Assembly (NCBI RefSeq): GCF_901709675.1
Contig: NC_051089.1
Location: 3,820,476 to 3,884,475 of the forward strand
Source: Syngnathus acus
Taxonomy: Eukaryota; Chordata; Actinopteri; Syngnathiformes; Syngnathidae
DNA: 64,000 bases
Reading direction: 5' to 3'
Shown: piece by piece, positions 26,101-37,400 of the stretch
Position numbering within the stretch: the first letter of the stretch is position 1
Layout of the letters: every line of letters begins with the position of its first letter
Notes under the pieces: model-generated
Seen by the model: only the letters and a program-made list of their open reading frames with translations
Told to the model about the DNA's origin: nothing
Database searches by the model: none
Position numbers and translations under genes: made by a program

Positions 26101-27663
26101 GCTGGAATGCTCATAAAAAATCCCTTTGCAGCCTTCCTAGTGTTCCTCACCAAAGTGGTCCCAGTCCTCCTGCATACTCTGAATTTCCAACTGGTTGCGT
26201 CCCTCTGTGAAGATGGGCTTTGGATTCTTCTCGAACCCGCCCGACAGGAGGCCTCCCTGCCACGGCCGAGCGTATATCCTTCCGTCCATGTCGAGCACCA
26301 CTGGAAGACACGTACAGGGAATGACTCAAAAGAAATTGACAAAAAAAATACTCGATGCCAACATTGAGGGGCATCAGCGAGGCGTGAAACCTGGTGTGTC
26401 AGCCGGGAGATCATCGTGGAGAGGTTTGGTGAGGAGGTAGAAGTGCTCGCAGCCGTGCAGAGGGACAGAGACTTTGGTTTCGCTCGCCTGGCCCAGTTCG
26501 TACGCCCACTGACGGAACACATTCCGAAAAAAACCAACACAGCTTAAAACGCTGGTTCAGCAAAATGCATCATGTTTTTATACCTGTCCAGCACAGTTGA
26601 CGAAATATTCACACTCGATGGAGCCGCGGTCCGTCTCCACCGCCATCACCTGGCCTTTCTCCACCAGAACCTGCTGAACGGTTGTTCTTTCCAGGATTTG
26701 AACCCCTGAGTGGAGAGACAGAAGAAGAATCAGGCATGCACCTTGGGTAAAAAAAGTACAAATAGCGTGCCGTGCCTTGTCCAGCGGCCGCCACGGCCAG
26801 GGCGTGATTGACATCCGGCGGCGACACCACGGCGTCGGCGGGCAGGTGGAGCGCCCCCACGAGGTCGTGAATGTTCACTAAAGGGTGGAGCTTGGTCACT
26901 TCTTTGGGTTTCACAATGTTACAGCTGATTCCCAGCACTCTGGAAAAACAGATACATAAGTGACGGGTGGAGACATTAGCATCCGAAGAAAGACGCTAAA
27001 TGATGTTCTTTTAAGACAACCATAATGTGAGTGAAAAGTCTCACTTGAGTCTCGACGCGAGGCGCTTCAGAGAAATAAGGCGGTCCTGATTCTGAGCCAG
27101 ACACAGAGAACCCGTCTTGATGTAGCCTGAAAGAGAAAAAATGGAGGTCAGATTTCAAGAGGGACGTCTGGCGGCAATATCAAGGTGGCTTACCCGTCTT
27201 GACGCCGGTCTCCTCCTCGAGCTGCCGGTACAGAGCATTGGAATAATCGGCCATTTTGCATTCGATGGAGATGGGCTTGGCCACACTGACAATGCCGGCG
27301 CACAATTTGGTGGTTCCCGCTCCAAGTCTGTCAATAGACAAAATAAATATACAAGGAATGCTCCCTTGGAATGCTCCTCCAAGAGATGACATACCTGCCC
27401 TGCTCCAGGAGAACAATATCAGTCCAGCCCAGCTTCGCCAGGTGATATGCCACCGAAGTCCCCACGATGCCCCCTCCGCAGATGACCACACGGGCCTGGC
27501 TGGGTAGTGGCAGTGGCTGCGAGGCGTCCCCGCTCCCCGCCTGCATGCAGTTTGTGGAGGTCCACAGGCCCCTACTGGCCAATGTGTTGCCTGTGTGAGG
27601 TAGCAGCAGTCTGGGGAGCAGGGCAGGGGACAGAGCCCTGGAGCTCCGCACACAGCTACACAT
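23147..27663 (-). CDS. pdpr: Pyruvate dehydrogenase phosphatase regulatory subunit
   Basis: Seventeen coding exons on the minus strand: 27663-27395, 27327-27194, 27126-27045, 26939-26776, 26705-26584, 26508-26391, 26300-26151, 25635-25443, 25262-25138, 25034-24879, 24782-24649, 24573-24425, 24311-24199, 24139-24045, 23958-23869, 23800-23618, 23557-23147. They join to 2688 bp, 895 residues (human about 879). The N-terminus is a likely mitochondrial targeting peptide. Then comes the FAD-binding beta-alpha-beta VVICGGGIVGTSVAYHL with a terminal Glu (VLLEQG). Further landmarks are YFVNCAGQWAYELG, FTPDMRCLMGETPG, VPRWDFQTGRQLRTSPLYDR and, in the C-terminal aminomethyltransferase-like half, MSMTHTGEPGFMLYIPIEYA. 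The protein resembles dimethylglycine dehydrogenase but is regulatory: it is known to lower the sensitivity of the PDP catalytic subunit to Mg2+. An acceptor at about 27680 implies an upstream non-coding exon. Confidence 0.97.
24423..24424 (-). other. GC splice donor of pdpr intron 12
   Basis: Exon 12 ends AACAG and the intron begins GCAAGG on the minus strand, with no GT that would keep the frame. The next exon starts after CTTCTGCAG at 24311 and restores the family phrase FFIISPTDQQVHCW. AG|GCAAG is the classical consensus for GC-AG introns. Confidence 0.85.
26774..26775 (-). other. GC splice donor of pdpr intron 4
   Basis: Exon 4 ends GGACAAG and the intron starts GCACGG on the minus strand. 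Joining to the acceptor CACTCAG at 26706 gives the family sequence GQGVQILERT in frame. No GT lies at a usable position. Confidence 0.75.
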
Positions 27664-28497
27664 GGCTGGCTGTGCTCTGTATCCGTACAAAAAAAAAAAC
27701 ATAACTTCATACTTATTATATGCAAGATTTCAGCAGAGGTCCAGCAGGCAAGTGAAGCTCCATGCCTTTAGGGGGCGCAATCATCAATGTTTGGGACATC
27801 ACTTTGATTTCGATTTCGCTTTGGTTTACATTTGGTGTGGTTAGAGAAATGAAAACCAAACTGCTTATCTCGTGCAAACAGGCAACAGAGTTAACGTTCC
27901 TCAAAATGTAAAACAAAACATCAGCTGAGAATGCAGGAGGGAAGCTTCTCAAGGCTGTTCAAAGGTTGCTGGTTGAGTTTGCTATTTTGTTTTACTAGCC
28001 ACTAAGTTTGCTGTCAAGAAGATCAACAGGTTGCAACCGTGAGAAATCACGGAAAGACATAGAAGTTTAGTAGTCATTCAAAAGTCATGCAAACGTTGGA
28101 GAGATGAATGCATTTAATGTTCATCCTAAAAGTGCAAAACCGCAAACCGAATATTCCCGACTGTTTGAGAGTAGCCTATGTTTACATCTGTATTTGTGAT
28201 ACTGAACATTTTTAATAGTTAACTTACAAAAGTCCTTCGGGTGTCACAAATGTCAACTTCTACTAGGCTAGGAAGCTCGTCTTGGCACAGTGGACAGCGC
28301 GCAGACTTTAATCACTTATGCTGGACGTATTTTTGCTTTAACGTCTTGTTTTTACTATTTTATAAACCTACTAGGTTGTCTAGTGTTGGTGTTTTAACCA
28401 CTCGGGGGTGTCACGCCGATTGGCAGTTGTCGCGGCTAACGCTAACGAACAGCTAGCAAAACATGTCAAAGGGGGAAAGTATCTAAATGTCAACAAA
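27664..28497. other. pdpr 5' flank with a probable 5' UTR intron
   Basis: On the minus strand, a T-rich tract ending GATACAG at about 27680 looks like a splice acceptor just upstream of the pdpr start codon, so at least one non-coding exon should lie here. The best donor is TTTTGTAAGTTAAC near 28227; another, GTTGGTAAGTAAC, lies near 28546. A CTCF-like core occurs near 27768 (TTTAGGGGGCGCAA). I cannot place the transcription start. Confidence 0.4.
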
Positions 28498-28686
28498 ATG
28501 GAGGGCGGCTCTGCTTTTACTTTCGCTCTAGTCGTCTTTGTTACTTACCAACTAATTCAGTCACAGCGGAGTTGCACCTTCTGTAAACGAGTGAGGAACG
28601 AGGTCGTGTTGTGGTGGGGACAGAACAGTTGTTGGATCCAAGGTAAAGCTGCCGTCCAGCCCGAAGGCAAGCTAACATATATGTAA
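28498..28686 (+). CDS. Candidate small ORF with one hydrophobic segment, unrecognised
   Basis: An ATG at 28498 opens 62 codons: MEGGSAFTFALVVFVTYQLI followed by a Cys/Trp-containing polar tail, with a stop at 28686. Residues 5-20 are hydrophobic enough for a single membrane segment. AATAAA lies 28 bp after the stop. I do not recognise the peptide, and it sits in the divergent direction from pdpr, where promoter-associated transcripts are common. It may equally be chance. Nothing supports a function. Confidence 0.2.
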   Translation: MEGGSAFTFALVVFVTYQLIQSQRSCTFCKRVRNEVVLWWGQNSCWIQGKAAVQPEGKLTYM

Positions 28687-29885
28687 GCGGATGCTGCCTT
28701 TGAGTGCCTTTTCAAAATAAAAGTAATCGACCTTCACATTTATTTTGAAAGGGTATTGCCGGAAAATGCGTTACGATTCTCACCTCGTGCTAAAAAAAGA
28801 TATGGCGTCAATTTTTTTAAAAGTATTATTTCAGTACTGTACATTTGTTTGTGTTTATCTAATTCTTATACATACAGAAAAATTGTAAATGTAATAGAAT
28901 TTAAAAAAGAACAATTCTTTTGGTGAACAAATCAGCCCAGGACAAGTGAATCATTTGCTGCATAATGACCCATAGAAGAAATAATCAAGTATTTTTATTT
29001 ATGGAAAGGTTTTTAAATTTCTGCTATTTACAATCACCAACAAACCAAAACAAAGACAGTTTTAACTACAAACATCATTTGTTAGGACTATACATAGGGT
29101 GTAATTCTCATTCATGTAAATGTATGTATGTAAATTGAGTTGAATGCCTCTTTGTCTAACTCTGAGGTGAATTTTTAAAATTTAGTTGTGTTTTTGTAGT
29201 TTTCTTTTGTACCACAAGATGGTAGCAGAGTAAAACAATTCAGGTCAAAGACGTCAAAACGTCCTCAAAATGTCAGGTTATCATGCAAATCCATTTTGCT
29301 TGTAAAAAAAAAAAAAAAAAAATCTATGCAAGTCCCACATTATAATTTCATTAGAGCATCATGGTTTTGTGGACTTGTATATCAAGTAGCTTTCTTAAAA
29401 TATCACTAAACCCTAAGCCCCATAGTCTGTCAAAAATATCATTATGTAAATAAAACAGTAACTATATTATTGTATTCAGTTTTAGAATAGCGACCTAGTG
29501 CATTGTATTGAATAAATAACTCGAAGTTAGGGGCTTAGAGAGAAGTTATAAACTATCCGTGTGTATTTATATGTAAGAAATGAAAAGTAAACTAACCTTA
29601 CAAGCTGGGGTGTAAAAAAAAAAAATTGGTTTTGATTGGACGACTAACCATTACAAAATCGTTACATCCTTGAATCGTATTATGTAATTTCTTTCTGCAT
29701 GGAGACGCACACCCCCATTTACAAGTGTTTCGACAAGAGGAAGCGAAATACAGTATATACGTGAAAGCATCCTACACATAAGCACGGTAATATCAGATAT
29801 GCGTCACTTGACAGTAGATGTAAATAGACGGTCCACATACAGGCACTAACTGGGAATCGGGCATGGAGGTGCGTCGGCTGCCGCT
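28687..29885. other. Gene-free stretch and probable pnoc 3' UTR
   Basis: AT-rich DNA with A runs at 29306-29322 and 29616-29626. The right part, next to 29886, is presumably the pnoc 3' UTR, transcribed from the minus strand. No exon was recognised. A CCACAAGATGG word near 29212 is a weak CTCF-like match. Confidence 0.4.
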
Positions 29886-31107
29886 CTACACCTCATTGTG
29901 CCGGCTCAGCTCCTCCGAGACGCTGTTGTACTCTGTACCCCGAGTGCTCATGCCCAGATACTGTTTGAGGAAGTCTCCGAAGCGTTTCTGGTTGTTCCAC
30001 TTGCGCGCCGACTTGCGGATCCCGATGAAGCCGCCGTAACGCTTCTGGTAGGACCTGGCCGGCGCCATCAGCTTCCTGTAACCATGGCGACCCTTCACAA
30101 AGCCGCCGAATCTCTTGGAGGCGCTCAGACCAACGTCGCTGTCAGAGTCCTCGTACTCTTCGTCCAAGGACAGGGAACCCGCGTCCCTTTCAACCAGCCG
30201 GGTCATGTGATCGAACCTTTGTAAGGGTAGCTCTTCTTCATTCCTCTGGTTTTCTTCCTCCTCAGCTGGGAGGAAGGCATCCACTTCCTCCTGGGATCTT
30301 TTGGGCATAGACAACAACGACAAGGATCCACGGCAGGTGTCCCAGGAAGATGCTGGGGAAGCGGAGCCCTCACACTCAAACAGACAGTCCTGACAGGGAA
30401 AAAAAGATGAAATGCTTTTACTTGAATTTATTGATCATGAATTATTATTATTGCGTAAGTTGCGATGTCAAAAAAAGGTAATGTTCTTGTTTGAGTGATA
30501 TGTGTCTTATGACAAAAAAAGGGGTCCCACAAGGGTCTATCTTTGGCCCATATTTATTTACTTTTTTGTGTTTGACTGAGCTAAAAATGTAGAACTGTAT
30601 CGCAATCATACCGAGCAATGTTAGGGTACATAACACGACTCAATAGAAATCATTATTACAAACACGTTGTTCCGTGAATATGTCCCTCGTAATTAAGTGT
30701 TAGCTGAGCTGAATGGTGCTGTCACAAGGCAATAAATCATCATTTGTGCCTTTTCTTCATGCCCTCAAATGTCTTGTCGAGAGAATGCGCACATTCATCC
30801 CCCGGAATCAATTAGCCACAACAAATTAGTAAAACTCAAATGCCAAAAGGCTAATTTGTTGAGTCACAGAGATGAAGAAGTGGAAGGTTTGCCTCTTATC
30901 AGTAAATGAAAATTGAGTCTGTCAGGAAAAGCTTAACCAATAGTGCGTGTCTGTGTGTGTCTGTGTGTAACGTGTGCTCACCATAGTGTTGAAGGTGAGT
31001 CGTTTGGGCAGGATGAGGCTGCAGGACAGGCAGTCATCCTGACAGTCGGCATGTACGCCATCACAACAAAACAACAGCAGCATCAGGAGCGCCACCAGCA
31101 TCTTCAT
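29886..31107 (-). CDS. pnoc: Prepronociceptin-like opioid peptide precursor
   Basis: Two coding exons, 31107-30982 and 30389-29886 (minus strand), joined in phase 0 to 630 bp, 209 residues. Residues 1-20 are a signal peptide ending GVHA. The N-terminal part has the six cysteines typical of opioid precursors (C22, C26, C29, C44, C48, C61). Dibasic sites then cut out FGGFVKGRHGYRK... (136-157), YGGFIGIRKSARKWNNQ (160-176) and a tail starting FGDFLKQYLGMS (179). RKSARK and the FLKQYL tail identify nociceptin rather than dynorphin. The start is the first ATG after the acceptor TTGCAG. Teleosts may have two pnoc copies; which this is cannot be told here. Confidence 0.93.
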
Positions 31108-34100
31108 GATGGTCTGCAACACATATTTAGATGTGACCATTTTTAATCGTATGCGAGCATCTTGATTATTTTCATTTTAAAATGGCGATCTAATGAAGCA
31201 CACAAAACAAAACACATCATTAGGAATCGAAAGAGACATGACCTGCTTTTTCATCTTTTAATGGATCTCCACAAAGCTAACTTTTGAAATATTCGCGTAT
31301 TCATCATTGAGTGTTGTTCTGAATGGTACTTACTCGACGAACAGAACATTTTTGTGAGGATCGGGTTTTAAAAGAAAGATAAGTGTTGAACAATAGACCT
31401 GATTAGATGCAGACATCTTGAATGGTCTACGCCCCACAAAAAAGAAAAAAAAAACCATAAGTGGCGCTGATGACAAAATGACGAAAAAGCTTCTTGCACG
31501 TCATTATAACATTAATAACGATTGTGTCTTCACTGAGATGCTAGAATGTGATTTTGGAGGGGAAATAAAACCCCAAAAAGTTTTTTCCGACCTCATTTTT
31601 AGGAGCATAAGTAACATTTGCACTCATTTAATAAACTCTTTTTAAATACAAAGTAATACTTATATGGTTTCAGGAGAAATAATTGTTCAGGTAGTGCTAC
31701 TCGTTCATAACGGCAAACTGTAATCTAACTTCTCATTTTCATGAACCCATTTTTTTTTTTTTTAATTCCCATTGCAAATAAGCAACTCTGCTGACTGAAT
31801 TAAGACAAGATACCCCGTCGACTGTCAAATCCTCTCGGGAGCTCCCTGAAAGCAATTAATTTGTTTTTAATGAACCGATTAACTGCTGAGTAAACCAGCT
31901 AATTAAACCCATTAGAGTCTGTGCTGGTGGAAATCTGGTACGATTACCAACAACGTTCCGGAAAAACATCCAATCCACAGAAAGGGCAGTTGAATTTGAA
32001 ATTTAAAATGCGGGGCGAGTCAAGTGTGAAAAAGAGAAAATATCGGACAGTGTCTGGAAATGCTTTTAGGTTGATTTTTTTTTTTTTCTCAATTATTACT
32101 TTTCTCCCGTCGAGAACATGACCATGAAAATAAATGACTTCCAGCTACCTAAAGCCGGATTATTCATGGGCGAATGACCGCACTGCATATTATTAGGACC
32201 AAACTCAAACTTTCTGATAGTTTTCATCTCATCGTGTTTCTATTGTGGTCGTAATTGAACACTCATTTGCATGCAGGGTGCAGAATATATTTGGATTATA
32301 ATCCAAATTAACATAATAAATGTTTTTCACTTTTCTGCTGTGTAATGTAAATATTGCACACTACCAATTTCCTCCAAAGGTCCAAATTATTTTTATTTCT
32401 ATATTGACTCATGTCTTTATCGATCTGACAAAAAGCTTCTAAGAGTTCATTATCTGCTTTGTCGAAATAAATATCCACATAAAAGCAAAAATCAAACCTT
32501 CACCTTCACTTTATCTGTCAGGCCTACTCCAAACACACTCTCTTTTTTGAACTATCGATAACTGATTGGCTAATCAATATCACCAATCAGCTTGATTGAA
32601 ATGCTAATTGACTCCCACTCGTGCTCATCAATTTTGTGTCTGGGTGGTTTCCATCACAAAAACACACAAAAAAAGGAAATATGGCAAAGATCTCTCTAAA
32701 ATATATTCTCCTTTTGACTTTTTCTATAAGTACGATTCAAAACTATTTGGATTCTTACTCTGGCAGCGTTATTACAAGCAGACACGGTAAGCTAAATCCA
32801 ATTCCGCCGTTCAATGCGTCTAATCACCTCGGGTCGATTAATGACGGTGGGGGTCATATCAGACGGTTTCCTATTGATTTTCTTTGTTCGCATCTCCAAG
32901 GTGAGATGCTGTTAACGGCTTCATTTAATTTCTATTTAGACGGACTTGTGTAAGAAAAAACCAAGAGGCGACACCTGAATGGCGGACGGCGAGCATTCAA
33001 AGCGTCGCCGCTCAATACCCCGCTCGACTGAAGAGGTGATTAACACGAAATACACAACAGAGACAACTAAAGTCCACGCACACACAAATACACACCACAC
33101 ACAAATGAGACAGTCAAAAGAAGGAAGAAAGTCATTAGCAGAAAAGATACAATAACAACATGGAGGGAAAAGGAGTCACACTAAACAAAATAAATAAAAA
33201 AATACCTGAATGTAAAAAGCAGTTTGTAACCTATGTTAATGATATTAATATCAAAAACAACTTAAATGTGAGCGTATCTCTTTTTCTCTTTGTGGGAAAG
33301 CCAACGAAAAAGCAAAGCAGACGCACCAAGGCCTTAATCCTGACATCTCGCCAGCCGTGACCTAAAGGCTTCTCTTTTGTGAGCCAGTAGAAGAAAACGA
33401 GACCCACTCGTAGGATAAACGCAGAAGCCCCCCGCTGCCCCTTACACAAAGGGAAACGCAGGGATCCCGTCGTTTCCCGGGACATTGGCTATTTGGATTA
33501 AAATTGTACGGCAACATTCATAATCGAATCCCGGCGTGTGACCCATGACCCCACATTATTATTATTATTATTATATCTCCTTCCATCTTACCTATGGAGT
33601 CTTTTTAGTCTTTGATTTTTGTGTGATCTATTTCACACAGAGACTCTGCCAAATTATAACAACTAGAAATTTCAAACTATTTGACGTTGGAATGTTTGGA
33701 ATTGGGCAAGTGGGGGAAGAAAAATAATAATTTCGGGTTTTTATTTTGAAAATATGGTGAATCGAAACAAAAATGTAAAGAAAAGGCGTTGGAATTAGCA
33801 TTATGGTGAATCTTCTCATCGACGACACCCTTGGCACACATTTTAGTTGAGTTCAGCACTCTTATATGGACTTGGCAGTGTCTTCGCCCTTTCACCTGAG
33901 AGCATAAAAGCAAAAATCCAGGCAGAGGGGGTTCGACCTTCATTCGGAACCTCACAGAAAAACCCTCCATGGCCGTGTCTCGGAATTCCCGGCATCCATT
34001 TTAATAGCTCAATGAAAAGCTGCAGTCTTCTGGTAGTTATTAGCATTAGCGAGCATTACACTTAACTTTTCGGACTTTCTATATATTTTAAATTATTAAC

Positions 34101-34303
34101 AAAAATGACCGGATGTATTTTATTACGGGTATCTTTTACTTACCTTGTCGGCAGCACATACACAACAGCCCACCTCTAATAACACAATGAGACCTTAATG
34201 GTGACCTTAATTGTTTCAATATATAAATTCAATCTGATATGCTGTTAATCAAAATTATTTTGGGAATAAATTTGACCCTCTGTCCTCCCCCGTGCACTCC
34301 TAC
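31108..34303. other. Probable first intron of pnoc
   Basis: AT-rich DNA between the signal-peptide exon and the candidate non-coding exon. A cluster of TAATTA-like words at 31826-31916 (AATTAATTTGTTTTTAATG, GCTAATTAAACCC) is homeodomain-site-like. An (ATT)n run lies near 33557. No coding exon was recognised. Confidence 0.4.
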
Positions 34304-34388
34304 CCGTGTTGGGGTGACAATCCTCAGGGTCCTTCAGGTGCAGGCTGGTAGAAGTTAAGTTCCTCCGTTAGCGACGGCGTTTGCGGCT
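34304..34388 (-). other. Candidate non-coding first exon of pnoc
   Basis: On the minus strand a donor ACACGGGTAGGAG ends an exon at 34304. The exon start is placed about 25-30 bp downstream of the TATA-like box at 34413-34418. The exon would splice to the acceptor at about 31113 in front of the signal-peptide exon. Mammalian PNOC also has a non-coding first exon. This is inference from signals only. Confidence 0.4.
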
Positions 34389-34412
34389 ACGTAGAAGGTA
34401 CGGGCAAGCGCT

Positions 34413-34418
34413 CTTATA
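34413..34418 (-). promoter_or_regulatory. TATA-like box of the candidate pnoc promoter
   Basis: CTTATAAG reads the same on both strands; on the minus strand it follows a GC-rich, G-tract sequence and precedes the candidate first exon. The spacing is right for a TATA-driven neuropeptide promoter. Confidence 0.4.
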
Positions 34419-37400
34419 AGGGATAAGTCCCCCCACCTTCCTCCTCATCGCCATCACTTGCCACCAATCACCCTCCTCTACCGGTTCACTCTCTCACCTC
34501 CTCCAAACTCTTCATGGAGGGAAGGAAGGAGAAGAAAGACACATGATTGCAGTGTTGGAAAAATCCATAGAATAGTTACTGCAGTTTTTAATGCTGCTTC
34601 ACTTTTGTGTTGCATTTCTCATAACAAACTCATTTATTTTGGATAAATTTGCTTTTGACAGAAATAATCTGCATTTTTCTTGAGTAGCTTGACAATAAAA
34701 TATATTAATATTGTTGTTAGTGAAGACGGGCTAAAATGAGTCTACGCTGATGAGTGGTGATTACTGTCTTTTATCGTTTAGCTATCAGCCATTTCCCCTT
34801 TGGGAAATCTTAACGAGTATTTAATTAATGACGTGGAATCATTTATGAGAGGCCAATCTACTCACCGGATCAGAGACAAGCACCAGGCCGCAATCCACTC
34901 GGATGTTTCTCGTCTGGTTTCTTCGTCAAAACTCTTTGTCATGGATTCAAAGATGGAGTAATGCTACACAATGCCAAGTAATTGCTCCTTTCATATTATA
35001 GGTTTGACCTTTTGTATTTTATTTGAGATGTTTTGCTAATTCTGCAAAATAATCTAGTAAAAAATAAGCAGTTGGGACAATGAATGGATTTTTGACTGAT
35101 AAACATATTTTAATTTGGATATATGCAACAGATGAAAATCAACTATGACATTTGTATTTGGAAAATATATTTTTCTAAATAAACAATACACAGATTACAT
35201 TGACAAAAACTTGATACGATTGAATTTATGGCCCCTGAACTGTGAGGCTTTAATGCTAACTAAGGATGTTCCATACAAGTTTTTCTCGGACCGATACCAA
35301 TACGATACCATATGCCGATACCACTAGTCCTTTTGATACATAAAATTTCCCTCAAAGAAACAATGACAGAGTATTTTAAAGAAAGACCTCTATATTCTAA
35401 TATAGTAATTTCCTTAAAATTGCATGATATCAATGGCAATTTTCTATTCTTGTAATTTCCATTTCCTGATTACAAAATGGCCGCCGTCGCGAGTACCTTC
35501 AAATAAAGCTGGTGTTGTCACCGTTACCTGGTATCTGTACACTAACTATATACAAATGTATGCATAGCAACAATATATGTTAACAATAAATTTCCAAAAC
35601 TCACATTAAAATATATTGCAGCACAGTTCTAAAAACACACGTCCACTGTTCTAAAATGCTCAATATTATATTTCAAGATAAACATTTATTCCAAGACGCA
35701 TCCTGACAAAAGCGTAATTGCCTGTCGTCATTTCTTCCCGTTAAAACGGTGACACTAATGAAGCGCTGCCAACAGCAAAGGCGAAGAAGAGGAAGGAGAT
35801 GAGAAGCGGGATGAGGAAGGCGAGGACTGTCACTCCCAACAAAATGGCGGAGGAGTGACAGCATCGTGTCATCCTCGCTAAATAGCAAATTTGCTATTTT
35901 CTGCTCCAATAACCAAACAACAATTCAGTCAGATCAGAATAGGTGAGGTCAATCGGCATCGCTTCATTTTTACTTCCACACTTTCGATCATTTTAAGCCT
36001 ACTTTTTTTTTTTTATCTGAAAACGGTTCCCAAGTTATATCTAAGATACTTTCATTTGTTTTGCTTATTTTCCATGTTAACCAAAGCTTATTTTCGGGAT
36101 GTCGCGGAGGTCACGATGATGGCTAGGAGGAGGGGCCAGGGTTATAGATTGGGCAGACAGAGAAATAGATAAGCGCTCTTATCTTCTCCACGCCAGACGC
36201 AGAGGCCCCCGTCCAATCCTGAGCCGCTTGGAACAATTCATCGACTTATCCACTCAAAGACCTCTAGTAGTGGAGGAGGGAAGACAAAAGGTGCAAATGA
36301 AGAGGAACGTGCTGACGTAAAAGTACTCGGATGACGTTTTCCCTTCAAATGACGTGTTTGTTGACATGCCTCAACACAGCACAGCACAAATGGGCCTCAT
36401 AGGATAGAATGGACATCGGATTCATCCTTTCCAGTTGCGGAAAAACTCGAAACATTCTTCGGTATTATGCAAAATACAAAGGAGTTAATTGGTGGTATAT
36501 TTTAAGTTGGTTTAGCTAGATGTCAACTTAATTTTTTTTTTTTTTTGTCGTTTTCCCTCATTTTTATGAAATTAAGTTTGGCTTGCGAGAATAAATGGGG
36601 AAAAAATATTCACAAATCAGTGCTTTTTTTAAATAAAAAAAAAATATATATATTATTTATTTTTATTTTTTTTTAAAAAGCCTTCAGTCGCTATGGCAAC
36701 TTTTCGGCCACAAAAAGTCTCCTGAAAAAAAATGTCAAAAAACAAATGTTTTTTTCAATGGCTTTTTCTCCCCATAAAACAAATTTTTTTTTCATGGCTT
36801 TCCTCCCATATGTTTATATAAAATAATAAAATAAATTCTAGAAGAGATATGAAAGATTTTTGAAAAAAATTACAGCTTTGGATCTTTTTTCATAGAACAA
36901 ACTTGTGCGACAGTGCCAATGAAAGAGCTCCAATTGTTTTTTGGTTACGTTGAGCGTGGAGCCAAGGAGGCTCTTTCAGGGTGATTGATGGGCGCTCGAA
37001 GGCCGCATCGCTACGTCCTGATTGAATAAACAATATCCCTCCATCGGTGACGACCGTATAATTCAACAGAATACCCACAACCCCCAGCGGGGTCAGGAAG
37101 TCACACGACTTTCCGTAATGAACCAAATGCAAATCGTACCGGACGCTCACAACATGAAGCACAAATTCCAATTAGCTCTCCCAAATCTTGACGTCACTGC
37201 TAAACATCAGTCTTGTTGGAGGACTTTACAACTGCTCCAAAGATGGAAGCTGCTGGTCCTACCCCACCAATCAAGCAGCTAATGAGATGGGGCTGACGCT
37301 ACGATGAGCTCACGGCTATAAAACCATTCAGCTAATCGAGGTCTGGCGTAATGGTCGTGGTCAGAGGCCTCCCTGGCCATCAAAGCGGGACTCTTTTACC

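Noticed and set aside
23147-27663. Dimethylglycine or sarcosine dehydrogenase instead of pdpr
   Set aside because: The phrases VPRWDFQTGRQLRTSPLYDR and LRSLRIEKFFAFWGQD match PDPR as recalled.
29886-31107. Prodynorphin instead of prepronociceptin
   Set aside because: No YGGFLRR peptides; the RKSARK core and the FLKQYL tail are nociceptin features.
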